Source of the DNA: Sulfidibacter corallicola
GTDB lineage: Bacteria; Acidobacteriota; Holophagae; Acanthopleuribacterales; Acanthopleuribacteraceae
Direction: 5' to 3'
NCBI RefSeq assembly: GCF_017498545.1
Contig: NZ_CP071793.1
Coordinates: 7,806,256 to 7,870,255, forward strand
Length of the DNA: 64,000 nucleotides
The notes below the pieces were generated by a model. It was not told where the DNA came from and searched no databases. It worked only from the letters and a program-made list of their open reading frames with translations. This document shows, piece after piece, positions 50,052 to 57,733 of this stretch; positions within the stretch are counted from its first letter, which is position 1; every line of letters starts with the position of its first letter. The position numbers and the translations under genes were made by a program.

Positions 50052-50849
50052 ATGCAACTGAAGCTCTTTCAAGTAGACGCCTTTACCAGTGAGCTGTTCG
50101 GCGGCAATCCCGCAGCGGTCGTGCCCTTGACCCAGTGGTTGCCGGACGAGTTGATGGTCCGCATCGCCATGGAAAACAATCTGTCCGAAACCGTCTTTTT
50201 CGTTCCCGAAGCCCACGCTTCGGCTGGTGACTTCCGGTTCCGCTGGTTCACGCCGAGTGCGGAGGTCGACCTGTGCGGGCACGCCTCGCTGGCTGCCGCG
50301 CACGTGCTTTGGCGGCACCTGGACTTTCCCGGCCAGGAAATTCGGATTCAGAGCATGTCGGGTCCCTTGTCCGTCACGCGCGAGGGGGACGGCATCAGTT
50401 TGGACTTTCCGGCCCGTCCGGGCGAACCGGTGGCTCTCGATCCGCGTTGGGGTGCGGCCATGGGTGCGATGCCGGTCGCGGCGATCTCCGACCGGAAGTT
50501 GATGCTGGTCTACGAGTCGCGCGAGCAGGTGGCCGCATTGACGCCGGACATGGCGGCCCTGAGCGAGTTCGATCACCTCGGCGTCATCGCCACGGCGCCG
50601 GCGGAGGAAGCGGGCTTCGATTTCGTCAGCCGGTTCTTCGCGCCCAAGATCGGCATCCCGGAGGATCCGGCCACGGGCGCCGCGCACTGCACCCTGATTC
50701 CCTATTGGGCGGAGCGGCTGGGCACGCAGACGTTGGCCGCGCGCCAGATATCGCCGCGCGGCGCCGTGTTGCGCTGCGTGAATCGCGGCGACCGGGTGAC
50801 CATCACGGGTCAGGCCGTCACCTATCTGGAAGGCAAGATCTACCTCTGA
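50052..50849 (+). CDS. PhzF-family isomerase
   Basis: A 265-residue protein of the PhzF/diaminopimelate-epimerase superfamily. The opening LKLFQVDAFTSELFGGNPAAVV, active-site Glu in NNLSETVFFV, the FRWFTPSAEVDLCGHASLAAAHV segment and the second-half EDPATGAAHCTL are standard family features. These enzymes isomerise or epimerise small substrates; only a few act in phenazine synthesis, and no phenazine genes are present here. It is divergent from the MocR regulator and converges with the DUF6348-like gene. Its substrate is unknown. Confidence 0.9.
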   Translation: MQLKLFQVDAFTSELFGGNPAAVVPLTQWLPDELMVRIAMENNLSETVFFVPEAHASAGDFRFRWFTPSAEVDLCGHASLAAAHVLWRHLDFPGQEIRIQSMSGPLSVTREGDGISLDFPARPGEPVALDPRWGAAMGAMPVAAISDRKLMLVYESREQVAALTPDMAALSEFDHLGVIATAPAEEAGFDFVSRFFAPKIGIPEDPATGAAHCTLIPYWAERLGTQTLAARQISPRGAVLRCVNRGDRVTITGQAVTYLEGKIYL

Positions 50850-50870
50850 TTCATCCGGTGGACGCCGACG

Positions 50871-52061
50871 TCAGCGATACACGATACTTTCACCGAATTC
50901 GAAATCTTCAATTCGGTCGAGAGAATGTCCCTGGTGTGCCGCCTCGTTGAGGGCCTGCATGTAACCTGACATGGAGGCAACTGCGAAGACGCCTCTACGC
51001 CTGTCGGGATCCCGGGCCCAGCGATGACCGAGAAGCCTGGCTATGGCGTAGGTCGGCTCGGCGGATAGCCGGTACTGGCCCACGATCGATTCTCCATCGT
51101 GGAGTTGGTAGGTTTCCGGGATGGTGACTTGGGGAAAGCTCGCTTCGAAAAAGGCGATTGGCGCGAAAAGGGTCAACCGTTCGGCCATCTCGGAATCGTA
51201 GCCCTGGGCGATCAGTGCTTCGGCAACATCCTGGGGGAGATCTTCGTCGGCGCTCATCACCGCCAAAGCTTCGGCCATCGTGGCGATCTCGGGATGTTGG
51301 GTCTTCTGCTTCGGCTGCTTGTGAAGTACCGCGAAATGTCGTACGGAATAAGGCGTTTGTCGCCGTTGCCAGGCCAGTTCGCTCAAAGCGTTCTGGCCAT
51401 CCGGACAGATGACGTTGTCGATGAGGAATTCCTCGATCGAAGGCGAATCCGATCCCCGTTCACAATGAAAACAGCGAACCCAATGGGTTTCGCCATGAGT
51501 GGGCTGGTGGTCTCTCAACGTCTGGCGAATCGTGCCGAGCAGGTCATCGGGAACGTCGGGAGATGGGTTGGCGCCACCGCCGTAGTCCCGAAAACCCAAG
51601 GGGCCCAGATGCCATTCCCAGGTTCCTGTTTCCGTCTCCATGCGCTCGATCTCCACCTGACCCTCTTCGGTCGTGCCGTAAAACGCCGAAAGCAACACGT
51701 GCAGGGAATTGGCCTGGAAGTTGACGAACGCATCGTGCAAGCGATCCTGGCCGGAGCTGCCCAGGCCTGCGAATCCTTCGATCAGCATTCCGGAACCGGG
51801 AACGAAGAGCGAGATCTCCAGCAGGCTCGCGGCATTGGGACCTTGATCGTGAAAGTGGGCTTGGATGGCCGGGAAATCCGGCCCGAGAACGACCCAATCG
51901 CCGCGTACGGAGGCCTTTAGACCGTGCGCCTCGAAGGCTTGGGCCAACAAGTCGGTGGCGCTGAATTGCTTCTGGTGGTCGCGAGAGGCATGATCGGCGA
52001 TGTGCCGGTCGGGAACATCGGTCTTTTTGTTCTTTTTCTTTTTGAACCACTTGAAAACCAT
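50871..52061 (-). CDS. DUF6348-like protein
   Basis: A 396-residue cytosolic protein with a strongly basic N-terminus (VFKWFKKKKNKK). The first half (LLAQAFEAHGLKASVRGDWVVLGPDFPAIQAHFHD, then EISLFVPGSGMLIEGFAGLG) resembles the DUF6348 family of unknown function. The second half (DVAEALIAQGYDSEMAERLTLFAPIAFFEASFPQV) is helical and may be a separate unit. It contains a possible metal knuckle, CFHCERGS with a later ICPDG. GGAGG lies five bases before ATG 52061. No role can be assigned. It converges with the PhzF gene, 21 bases apart. Confidence 0.65.
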   Translation of the reverse strand: MVFKWFKKKKNKKTDVPDRHIADHASRDHQKQFSATDLLAQAFEAHGLKASVRGDWVVLGPDFPAIQAHFHDQGPNAASLLEISLFVPGSGMLIEGFAGLGSSGQDRLHDAFVNFQANSLHVLLSAFYGTTEEGQVEIERMETETGTWEWHLGPLGFRDYGGGANPSPDVPDDLLGTIRQTLRDHQPTHGETHWVRCFHCERGSDSPSIEEFLIDNVICPDGQNALSELAWQRRQTPYSVRHFAVLHKQPKQKTQHPEIATMAEALAVMSADEDLPQDVAEALIAQGYDSEMAERLTLFAPIAFFEASFPQVTIPETYQLHDGESIVGQYRLSAEPTYAIARLLGHRWARDPDRRRGVFAVASMSGYMQALNEAAHQGHSLDRIEDFEFGESIVYR

Positions 52062-52212
52062 CGATCCTCCAGAAAGTCGTGAATCCCATTTCAACCGTCC
52101 TGTCCCTATGAGCAGGAGAGCGGCTGCAGATAGCCAAGGACTCTTTACCTGAAGGGCGGCAGTTCTCGACAAATGGTTCACGGGGCCTTGTAAGCGCATT
52201 GTATCAAAGTTC

Positions 52213-52395
52213 TTGCAGGTGACTGTCCCCAAGGGCCCTTGCACCAAGGGCCCTCGAAAAGTCTATGAGCAAGAAGTGCCCGATAGAATCCTGAAAGTGG
52301 GTGGTCCCGCGGCATCAAAAGAGGCTCTTCTAAATGTGCTGCATGATATCCGTGTGGAGTTGCTCCCAGGGGCTCTTCGACTCAATAAGTGGTGA
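52213..52395 (+). other. Possible remnant open frame before the immunity-like gene
   Basis: A 60-codon frame with the protein-like ending AASKEALLNVLHDIRVELLPG then LNKW, stop. It lacks a ribosome binding site and starts in a repeated GGGCCCTTG tract. It may be the last part of a lost toxin gene, since an immunity-like gene follows at 52660, but this is weakly supported. Confidence 0.2.
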
Positions 52396-52468
52396 TCTGT
52401 TGAAAAGGGCATGCACTTTTCAACTTAAAGATAGTGCGCATCTTTACACTAAAAAGACCTCATTTAGA

Positions 52469-52488
52469 CTAGCCGTCTTGGCGGCTAG
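52469..52488. other. Hairpin CTAGCCG-N6-CGGCTAG
   Basis: A perfect seven-base stem with a six-base loop lies in the AT-rich leader region of the 52660 gene. No T-run follows on either strand, so it may be an operator or RNA hairpin. Confidence 0.35.
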
Positions 52489-52659
52489 GAACATGCGGTG
52501 TTTTTGATCGAAGCTTCGCTGTCCGTGCCATCAAGCTCAATTCCGCGATTCCCTAGTGTATTGGCTTGATGGTGACCGAGGTGTGGGGGATAATTTGCAC
52601 TGCCAATCCCGGAAGATTCAAGGGTCGATTCCTGATCAGGAAATTGTAAGGAGATTTTG

Positions 52660-53193
52660 ATGACTATATATCATTGGTATAGTGGAGAAAAATACGCTGG
52701 TTATGAATGTGCAGATGAAGAGTACGGGGATAAACTCCTTTTTCGAAAGGTTGAACTGGATATTAATTCCTGGATTCCTCCACGTTTGAAAATGGGCCCG
52801 GGCCCCCGAAAAAAAGGTGATTGTCATATTTATCCCGGCCTTATTCCCCCATGGATTATTTTGAGTCAACGCGCCACTCTGGAGTTGGAACCGTTTTTAA
52901 AAAATGCCGGTGATTTGTTGCCCGTCATCTTGGAAGATCGTCCCGATGAGCCTTTTTTTGTCTTTATCTGCCGAACAGTTATCGATTGTTTAGACACGGA
53001 GAAAACCACCGATGTTCTCACAAAGCCGATATTCCAAGATGATATCAAACTGGAAAGCCAGGTCTTTAGTATCCCTCAGGCCCACATGAGAAACTATGTC
53101 TCTAACCTATTTGTTGAAAAAGTTGTTGAGGCAAAGCTCAGGGGTTTTTCATTTACTCGAGAATATATGGATCCTAATGGGATTGTGACCTAA
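52660..53193 (+). CDS. AT-rich orphan, immunity-like (DUF1629/Imm11-like) protein
   Basis: A 177-residue soluble acidic protein. The order of strands and helices (YHWYSGE, LLFRKVELDINSWIPP, then ATLELEPFLKNAGDLLPVILED, FFVFICRTVIDCLDTEKT, QVFSIPQAHMRNYVSNLFVEKVVEAKLRGFSF) resembles DUF1629-type immunity proteins that protect against polymorphic toxins. The match is by pattern, not by a fixed motif. Base composition is clearly more AT-rich than on both sides, suggesting recent transfer. A perfect AAGGAG precedes ATG 52660. No intact toxin gene is adjacent. Confidence 0.55.
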   Translation: MTIYHWYSGEKYAGYECADEEYGDKLLFRKVELDINSWIPPRLKMGPGPRKKGDCHIYPGLIPPWIILSQRATLELEPFLKNAGDLLPVILEDRPDEPFFVFICRTVIDCLDTEKTTDVLTKPIFQDDIKLESQVFSIPQAHMRNYVSNLFVEKVVEAKLRGFSFTREYMDPNGIVT

Positions 53194-53258
53194 AAAGACG
53201 CCTTTCGCTGTGATCTCCTGCGAAAATGGAACCTCTTAATTCACCTGGTTGGATTCTC

Positions 53259-53515
53259 GATGGGTACCATCGCGGTCAACCGAATGCTCGATTGTTCACC
53301 GTTCGCGGCCAATCCTGAAAGGATGGCCGGCCGTATGTTTGGACCACAACCTGATTAAAACGCGGACCGGAGGTCCGCCACCAGCGGGCGTCCTGAAGGG
53401 ACGACACAGTACAGCGAAGGCGGTCCGGCGATCCGGTTAAGGAGGCAGCGCCGACGCAACCCTGATTGTTGGGGGTTCCCGAACCCCAGCCCCAACGGGG
53501 CGGAACGATGCGGGC
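53259..53515 (+). repeat. Repeat cassette, copy 1 (direct)
   Basis: About 257 bases shared with 53829-54060. The first 85 bases (from GATGGGTACC) differ at only one position between the copies. The cassette then has AAAACGC, a hairpin with arms GCGGACC and GGTCCGC (53362-53378), the block GCCACCAGCGGGCGTCCTG, AAGGAGGCAGCGCCGACGCA and a final CCCC-AAC-GGGG hairpin. It does not code for protein. Confidence 0.8.
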
Positions 53516-53558
53516 CGTCGCGGAGTTGACGTCACCTTCGAGGAGCCCTTCGCGGAGC

Positions 53559-53707
53559 CGCCCCTTCAGGGCTGGAGTTCGGGCTCCTCGAACAACCAGG
53601 GTTGCGTCGTCGTCCCGACTCCTTAACCCTTCGCTGCCATGTATGACCCTTACAGGGTCCCTGCTGGTGGCGGGCCGTTGGCCCGCGTTTTAAATAAGTT
53701 GTGGTCC
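53559..53707 (-). repeat. Repeat cassette, copy 2 (inverted, partial)
   Basis: On the minus strand it reads TTTAAAACGC, a hairpin with arms GCGGGCC and GGCCCGC (53686-53670), GCCACCAGC, a second hairpin GACCC-TGTAA-GGGTC, GCAGCGAAGGGTTAAGGAG and GACGCAACCCTGGTTGTT. It lacks the 85-base head that copies 1 and 3 share. Confidence 0.75.
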
Positions 53708-53712
53708 AGAGG

Positions 53713-53810
53713 GACGTCCGGTCGCACCTTCAGCGCGACCCGGAACAGGTGCCCATCCCGAGAGACGTCCGGTCGCACCTTCAGCGCGACCCGGAGCAGG
53801 TGCCCATCCC
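53713..53810. repeat. Two tandem 51-base units
   Basis: GACGTCCGGTCGCACCTTCA starts at 53713 and again at 53764, each unit continuing to GCAGGTGCCCATCCC or ACAGGTGCCCATCCC, with one base difference over 47. Each has a GGTCGC...GCGACC hairpin. The second unit ends in an inverted pair TGCCCATCCCA (53801) and TGGGATGGGTA (53826), akin to the elements at 6890-7328. Confidence 0.8.
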
Positions 53811-53828
53811 AATCTTGCGGTATGCTGG

Positions 53829-54060
53829 GATGGGTACCATCGCGGTCAACCGAATGCTCGATTGTTCACCGTTCGCGGCCAATCCTGAAGGGATGGCCGG
53901 CCGTATGTTTGGACCACCATTCATAAAAACGCGTGCCGTCGGCACGCCACCAGCGGGCGTCCTGAAGGGACGACACAGTACAGCGAAGGGTTAAGGAGGC
54001 AGCGCCGACGCAACCCTGGTTGTTGGGAGTTCCCGAGCCCCAGCCCTGGAGGGGCGGGAC
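53829..54060 (+). repeat. Repeat cassette, copy 3 (direct)
   Basis: Same order as copy 1 but with the first hairpin GCGTGCC-GTC-GGCACGC (53931-53947), a 14-base shorter spacer before AAGGAGGCAGCGCCGACGCA, and a terminal CCCT-GGA-GGGG hairpin. It ends about 70 bases before the stop codon of the HD hydrolase gene. Confidence 0.8.
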
Positions 54061-54132
54061 TACGAAGCACCTCACCGGAATTCACGCCAACTCCGGGAGC
54101 CCTTCGCGGAACCGTGTCAGCGAGGCCCGAAA

Positions 54133-54708
54133 TTACCGCCCCACCAGGTCCTCCGCGAAATGGTCGAGGAACTGGTGGTACACCCTGTCGAATACCCGTT
54201 CCAGGCCCGCGTTGGTGCCCCGCATCTGGTTGACCACGCCGGCCGCCCACTCGAAATAGTTGCGGCAGCGCCCCGGTGTCCATCTCACCGGTGTGCTGCG
54301 TGCGATGTCGCGCAGGTTGCTGATCTTGTCGCCGAGCTTGATCAGCTTGGCGCCGTGACTGATCTCGGCGGCCTTGGCCAGTTGGGCCGCTTTGCGCTCG
54401 TGACGGGAGAGGCTGGTATCGTCGGTGACCTCTTCCACGTACCGCGCCACCGCATGCCCGAACGCCAGCTTGATCTCGTCCATCGTCGTGTCGGTGTCCT
54501 CCACCGTGTCGTGCAGGATGGCGGCGGTCAACACGTCGATGTCGTGAACCTCGCCCTCGAACCACAGGATGTGGGCCACGTCGAGGGGATGGTTGATGTA
54601 CGGGGTGCCACGGGGGTCCTTGCGGCGCTGATCGCGATGCTTGTGTGCGGCAAAGTGCATCGCTTGCAGTAATTTGCCCGAAATCATGATGTCTGCGGCG
54701 GTGTGCAT
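54133..54708 (-). CDS. MESH1-like HD hydrolase (ppGpp hydrolase candidate)
   Basis: A 191-residue stand-alone HD-domain protein like the hydrolase half of SpoT/RelA and animal MESH1. The motifs are in order: AAHKHRDQRRKDPRGTPYINHP (RxKD-like and His40), AAILHDTVEDT with His66-Asp67 and the Glu-Asp pair after it, and later AKLIKLGDKISNLRDI. These residues bind manganese and cut the 3'-diphosphate of ppGpp in characterised relatives; NADPH is another reported substrate. There is no synthetase, TGS or ACT domain. It probably fine-tunes stringent response, but that is inferred. Confidence 0.9.
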   Translation of the reverse strand: MHTAADIMISGKLLQAMHFAAHKHRDQRRKDPRGTPYINHPLDVAHILWFEGEVHDIDVLTAAILHDTVEDTDTTMDEIKLAFGHAVARYVEEVTDDTSLSRHERKAAQLAKAAEISHGAKLIKLGDKISNLRDIARSTPVRWTPGRCRNYFEWAAGVVNQMRGTNAGLERVFDRVYHQFLDHFAEDLVGR

Positions 54709-55006
54709 AGCTGTTTCCTGTCCGGTTGGAATCGTTGCCGTGTGGGGACGGATATGACCAAAAAGGCCGGAAGGCGGGATCTAAGAGAATCAGGCCGGGA
54801 AACGCTCTGCCTGTTCGCGCAGGATCAGGGAAGATCGGGTTGGGACACCGTCGACGCCCAGGGGAGGGGCGACGATGGATCTCGCGACGCTTTCTTTAGA
54901 ACACCTATCGGACCTCGTTCCCCATTTCCCAAGAAATAATTTGGGGGGAACGCGCGCCGGTGTGGGCGCGATCACCCACGCCGGCGACACGCTGGAACCG
55001 AGGTGG
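54709..55006. other. Intergenic region upstream of HD hydrolase and after purD
   Basis: About 300 bases that should hold the promoter of the HD hydrolase gene and the end of the purD transcript. A short palindromic tract, CCCAAGAAATAATTTGGG, near 54926-54943 could be the purD transcript end. Nothing else was seen. Confidence 0.35.
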
Positions 55007-56263
55007 TCAGCGTGCACTGCCACCGATGTCACGGCGATAATGCTTGCCGTCGAACTTGACTTCCTCGACCTGGCGATAGGCCTTGGTGCGCGCGGTTTCC
55101 AGATCTTCGCCCCAGGCCGTGACACCCATGACGCGACCGCCCGCGGTTTCCAGGGTACCGTCCTGGCAGCGCTTGGTTCCGGCGTGGAAGATCTTGGTGT
55201 CCATGGCGGGGGCCAGCCCCGAGATGGTGTCGCCCTTGCGCGGTGACACCGGGTAACCCTCGGCCGCCAGGACCACACAGGCCGCCGAATCGTCGCGCCA
55301 GCCGTGCGGCCGGCTGGTGTCCAGTTTGCCGCGGGCCGCCTCGTGGAGTACCGGCAACAGGTCGAAATCCAGCAGCGGCATGATCACCTGGGTTTCGGGG
55401 TCGCCGAAGCGGACGTTGAATTCCAGCACCTTGGGCCCGTTCCAGGTCAACATCAAGCCGGCGAAGAGCACGCCCCGGAACGGGTGACCCTGGTCGCGCA
55501 GGTAGTTCAGGACGGGGATGCACACGTCGTTCTGAATGGTGTCGGCCAGCTCCGGCGTGACCAACGGGCTGGGGGCATAGGTGCCCATGCCGCCCGTGTT
55601 GGGGCCTTTGCCGTCCTCGTAGAGGGTTTTGTGATCCTGGGCGGAAATGAGCGGCAGGAAGCGTTCGCCGTCGCTGATCAGGTGGAAGGACACTTCGGTG
55701 CCGGTCAGGAACTCTTCGATGACGACCGAGTCGCCGGCCTTGCCGAATCGCTTGTCGGCCATGGCTTCCTGCAGGGCCGCCTGGGTTTGCGCCAGGTCCT
55801 GACAGATGGTGACGCCCTTGCCGCCGGCCAGGCCGTCGGCCTTGACCACCAGCGGATGGGGCTGCGATTCCGCGTAGGCGAGGGCCTCTTCCAAATCCTC
55901 GAAGGCGCGGTAGGTGGCGGTGGGCACCCCGGTCGCCTCCATGACTTCCTTGGCGAAGGTCTTGGAGCCCTCCAGACGGGCGGCGGCCTGATCGGGTCCG
56001 AAACAGGGGACGCCGATCGAATTGAGCTTGTCGGCCAAGCCATCGACCAAGGGCTGCTCGGGGCCGACGATCACCAAATGGATGCCTTCTTCGGCGGCGA
56101 ACGCGGTGATCTCGGCGTGATTGGAAAGCTTGAGGTTGGTACCCAGTTCGGCGGTGCCGGGGTTACCTGGCGCGAAGTAGAGACGCGGAAGGGTGGGAGA
56201 CTGTGAGAGTTTCCAGCCGAGTGCATGCTCGCGACCGCCGGAACCGATAATCAAAACCTTCAT
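55007..56263 (-). CDS. purD: Phosphoribosylamine-glycine ligase
   Basis: A 418-residue ATP-grasp enzyme, second step of purine synthesis: phosphoribosylamine plus glycine plus ATP gives glycinamide ribonucleotide. The start MKVLIIGSGGREHALGWKL and the N-domain LVIVGPEQPLVDGLAD are diagnostic, as are LVVKADGLAGGKGVTIC, GTEVSFHLISDG, NTGGMGTYAPSP and FNVRFGDPETQ. Length is normal (about 420-430). ATG 56263 was chosen over an upstream frame by homology of the N-terminus. It is a single-enzyme PurD without fused PurM or PurN. Confidence 0.97.
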   Translation of the reverse strand: MKVLIIGSGGREHALGWKLSQSPTLPRLYFAPGNPGTAELGTNLKLSNHAEITAFAAEEGIHLVIVGPEQPLVDGLADKLNSIGVPCFGPDQAAARLEGSKTFAKEVMEATGVPTATYRAFEDLEEALAYAESQPHPLVVKADGLAGGKGVTICQDLAQTQAALQEAMADKRFGKAGDSVVIEEFLTGTEVSFHLISDGERFLPLISAQDHKTLYEDGKGPNTGGMGTYAPSPLVTPELADTIQNDVCIPVLNYLRDQGHPFRGVLFAGLMLTWNGPKVLEFNVRFGDPETQVIMPLLDFDLLPVLHEAARGKLDTSRPHGWRDDSAACVVLAAEGYPVSPRKGDTISGLAPAMDTKIFHAGTKRCQDGTLETAGGRVMGVTAWGEDLETARTKAYRQVEEVKFDGKHYRRDIGGSAR

Positions 56264-56390
56264 GTGAACCCTCTGGTTAGCTGTATCGCGACCGAGACCG
56301 CCTGTGTCGACCCCGGTCGCCAATTCGTGTTTCGATGAAGTGTGCCGGAACCGGGCCCGGCCCAGAGCCGGACCGCGGGACTCGTGCGCG

Positions 56391-57575
56391 TCAGGTCAAT
56401 TCGATGCCCATGGCCAGCCCGTTGCCGCCGCCCATGCAGAGCGACGCCACGCCGCGCTCGAGGTCGTGCTGCTTGAGGGCGTAGATCAGGGTGGTCAGGA
56501 TGCGCGCGCCGGATGCACCGATCGGGTGACCCAACGCCACGGCGCCGCCGTGCACGTTCACCTTGGCCTGGTCCACCTTCAATTCCTTGGTGACCGCGCA
56601 GGCCTGAACGGCGAAGGCCTCGTTGAACTCGAAGAGATCCACGTCCTCGGGGGTCCAGCCGGTCTTTTCGAAGAGCTTGGAGGTGGCGGGCACCGGCGTC
56701 ATCATGACCCATTCGGGGGCCAGGCCGGCGGTGGTGTAGGCGGCGATGCGGGCCAGGGGCTTCAGGCCCAGTTCCTGTGCCTTTTCGGCCGACATGACGA
56801 CCACGGCGCTGGCGCCGTCGTTGATGCTGGAGGCGTTGCCTGCCGTGACGCTGCCGCCCTTCTTGAACGCCGCGCGCATTTTGGCAAGGCCTTCATAGCT
56901 GCTCTTGGGTCGCGGCGATTCGTCCTGGTCGACCACGATCGGATCGCCTTTGCGTTGGGGCACTTCCACCGGTACGATCTCTTCCTTGAAGCGACCGGCC
57001 TCCATCGCCGCCACGGCCTTCTGCTGCGAGGCCAACGCGTATTCGTCCATCTGCTCGCGGCTGACCTCGTACTTGTCGGCGACCAGCTCGCCGGTCATGC
57101 CCATGTGGAAATCGTTGTAGATGTCCCAAAGCCCGTCGTTGATCATCGAATCGACCACCTGCTGGTGACCCATGCGCATGCCGGCACGCGCTTTGGGCAA
57201 CAGGTAGGGCGCGTTGGTCATGGATTCCATGCCGCCGGCGACGGCCACGTCGTAGTCGCCGGCCTTGATGGCCTGGGCGGCCAGCATGATGGCCTTGAGG
57301 CCCGAACCACAGACCTTGTTGATCGTGAACGCGCCCACGGACTCGGGGATGCCGGCGTGGATCAGCACCTGGCGGGCGGGGTTCTGGCCCAGTCCCGCGG
57401 GCAGCACGTTGCCCATGATGACTTCTTCCACGACTTCCGGCTTGATGCCGGCGCGTTCCATGGCGGCCTTGACGGCGACCGTGCCCAACTGCACGGCGCT
57501 CAACCCGCTGAAGGCGCCTTGAAAGGAACCGATCGGGGTGCGTACGGCACTGACGATAACGACTTCTCTGGTCAT
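56391..57575 (-). CDS. Acetyl-CoA acetyltransferase (thiolase)
   Basis: A 394-residue thiolase of the AtoB/PhaA/ThlA type that condenses two acetyl-CoA to acetoacetyl-CoA, or the reverse. Active-site residues are present: Cys89 in NKVCGSGLKA, His in NVHGGAVALGHPIGASG and Cys in ASLCMGGGNGLAM. The start MTREVVIVSAVRTPIGSFQGA is typical and AGGAG precedes the ATG. No reductase or PHA synthase gene is adjacent, so whether it serves polyhydroxybutyrate, ketone body or fatty acid metabolism is open. Confidence 0.95.
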   Translation of the reverse strand: MTREVVIVSAVRTPIGSFQGAFSGLSAVQLGTVAVKAAMERAGIKPEVVEEVIMGNVLPAGLGQNPARQVLIHAGIPESVGAFTINKVCGSGLKAIMLAAQAIKAGDYDVAVAGGMESMTNAPYLLPKARAGMRMGHQQVVDSMINDGLWDIYNDFHMGMTGELVADKYEVSREQMDEYALASQQKAVAAMEAGRFKEEIVPVEVPQRKGDPIVVDQDESPRPKSSYEGLAKMRAAFKKGGSVTAGNASSINDGASAVVVMSAEKAQELGLKPLARIAAYTTAGLAPEWVMMTPVPATSKLFEKTGWTPEDVDLFEFNEAFAVQACAVTKELKVDQAKVNVHGGAVALGHPIGASGARILTTLIYALKQHDLERGVASLCMGGGNGLAMGIELT

Positions 57576-57733
57576 GACAAACTCCTGGTAATCGACTTGG
57601 TAGTAATGGGGTTCTCGAAACTTCGCAAAAGGGCGTTGGCCGGCGCCGCGCGATGAGGGCGCGGTTTCGGCGAGGTCGGCACCGGTCGCGCAGGGGACCG
57701 AGCCCGTGGCCCGCCCGCCTGGCGGGGCGAACC

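Noticed and set aside
50052..50849. PhzF gene as evidence of phenazine biosynthesis
   Set aside because: No other phenazine genes are near; the family is broad and the gene is paired with a MocR regulator.
53194..54132. Repeat region as a CRISPR array
   Set aside because: The repeats are long, few, in both orientations and not separated by equal-length spacers; no cas genes are present.
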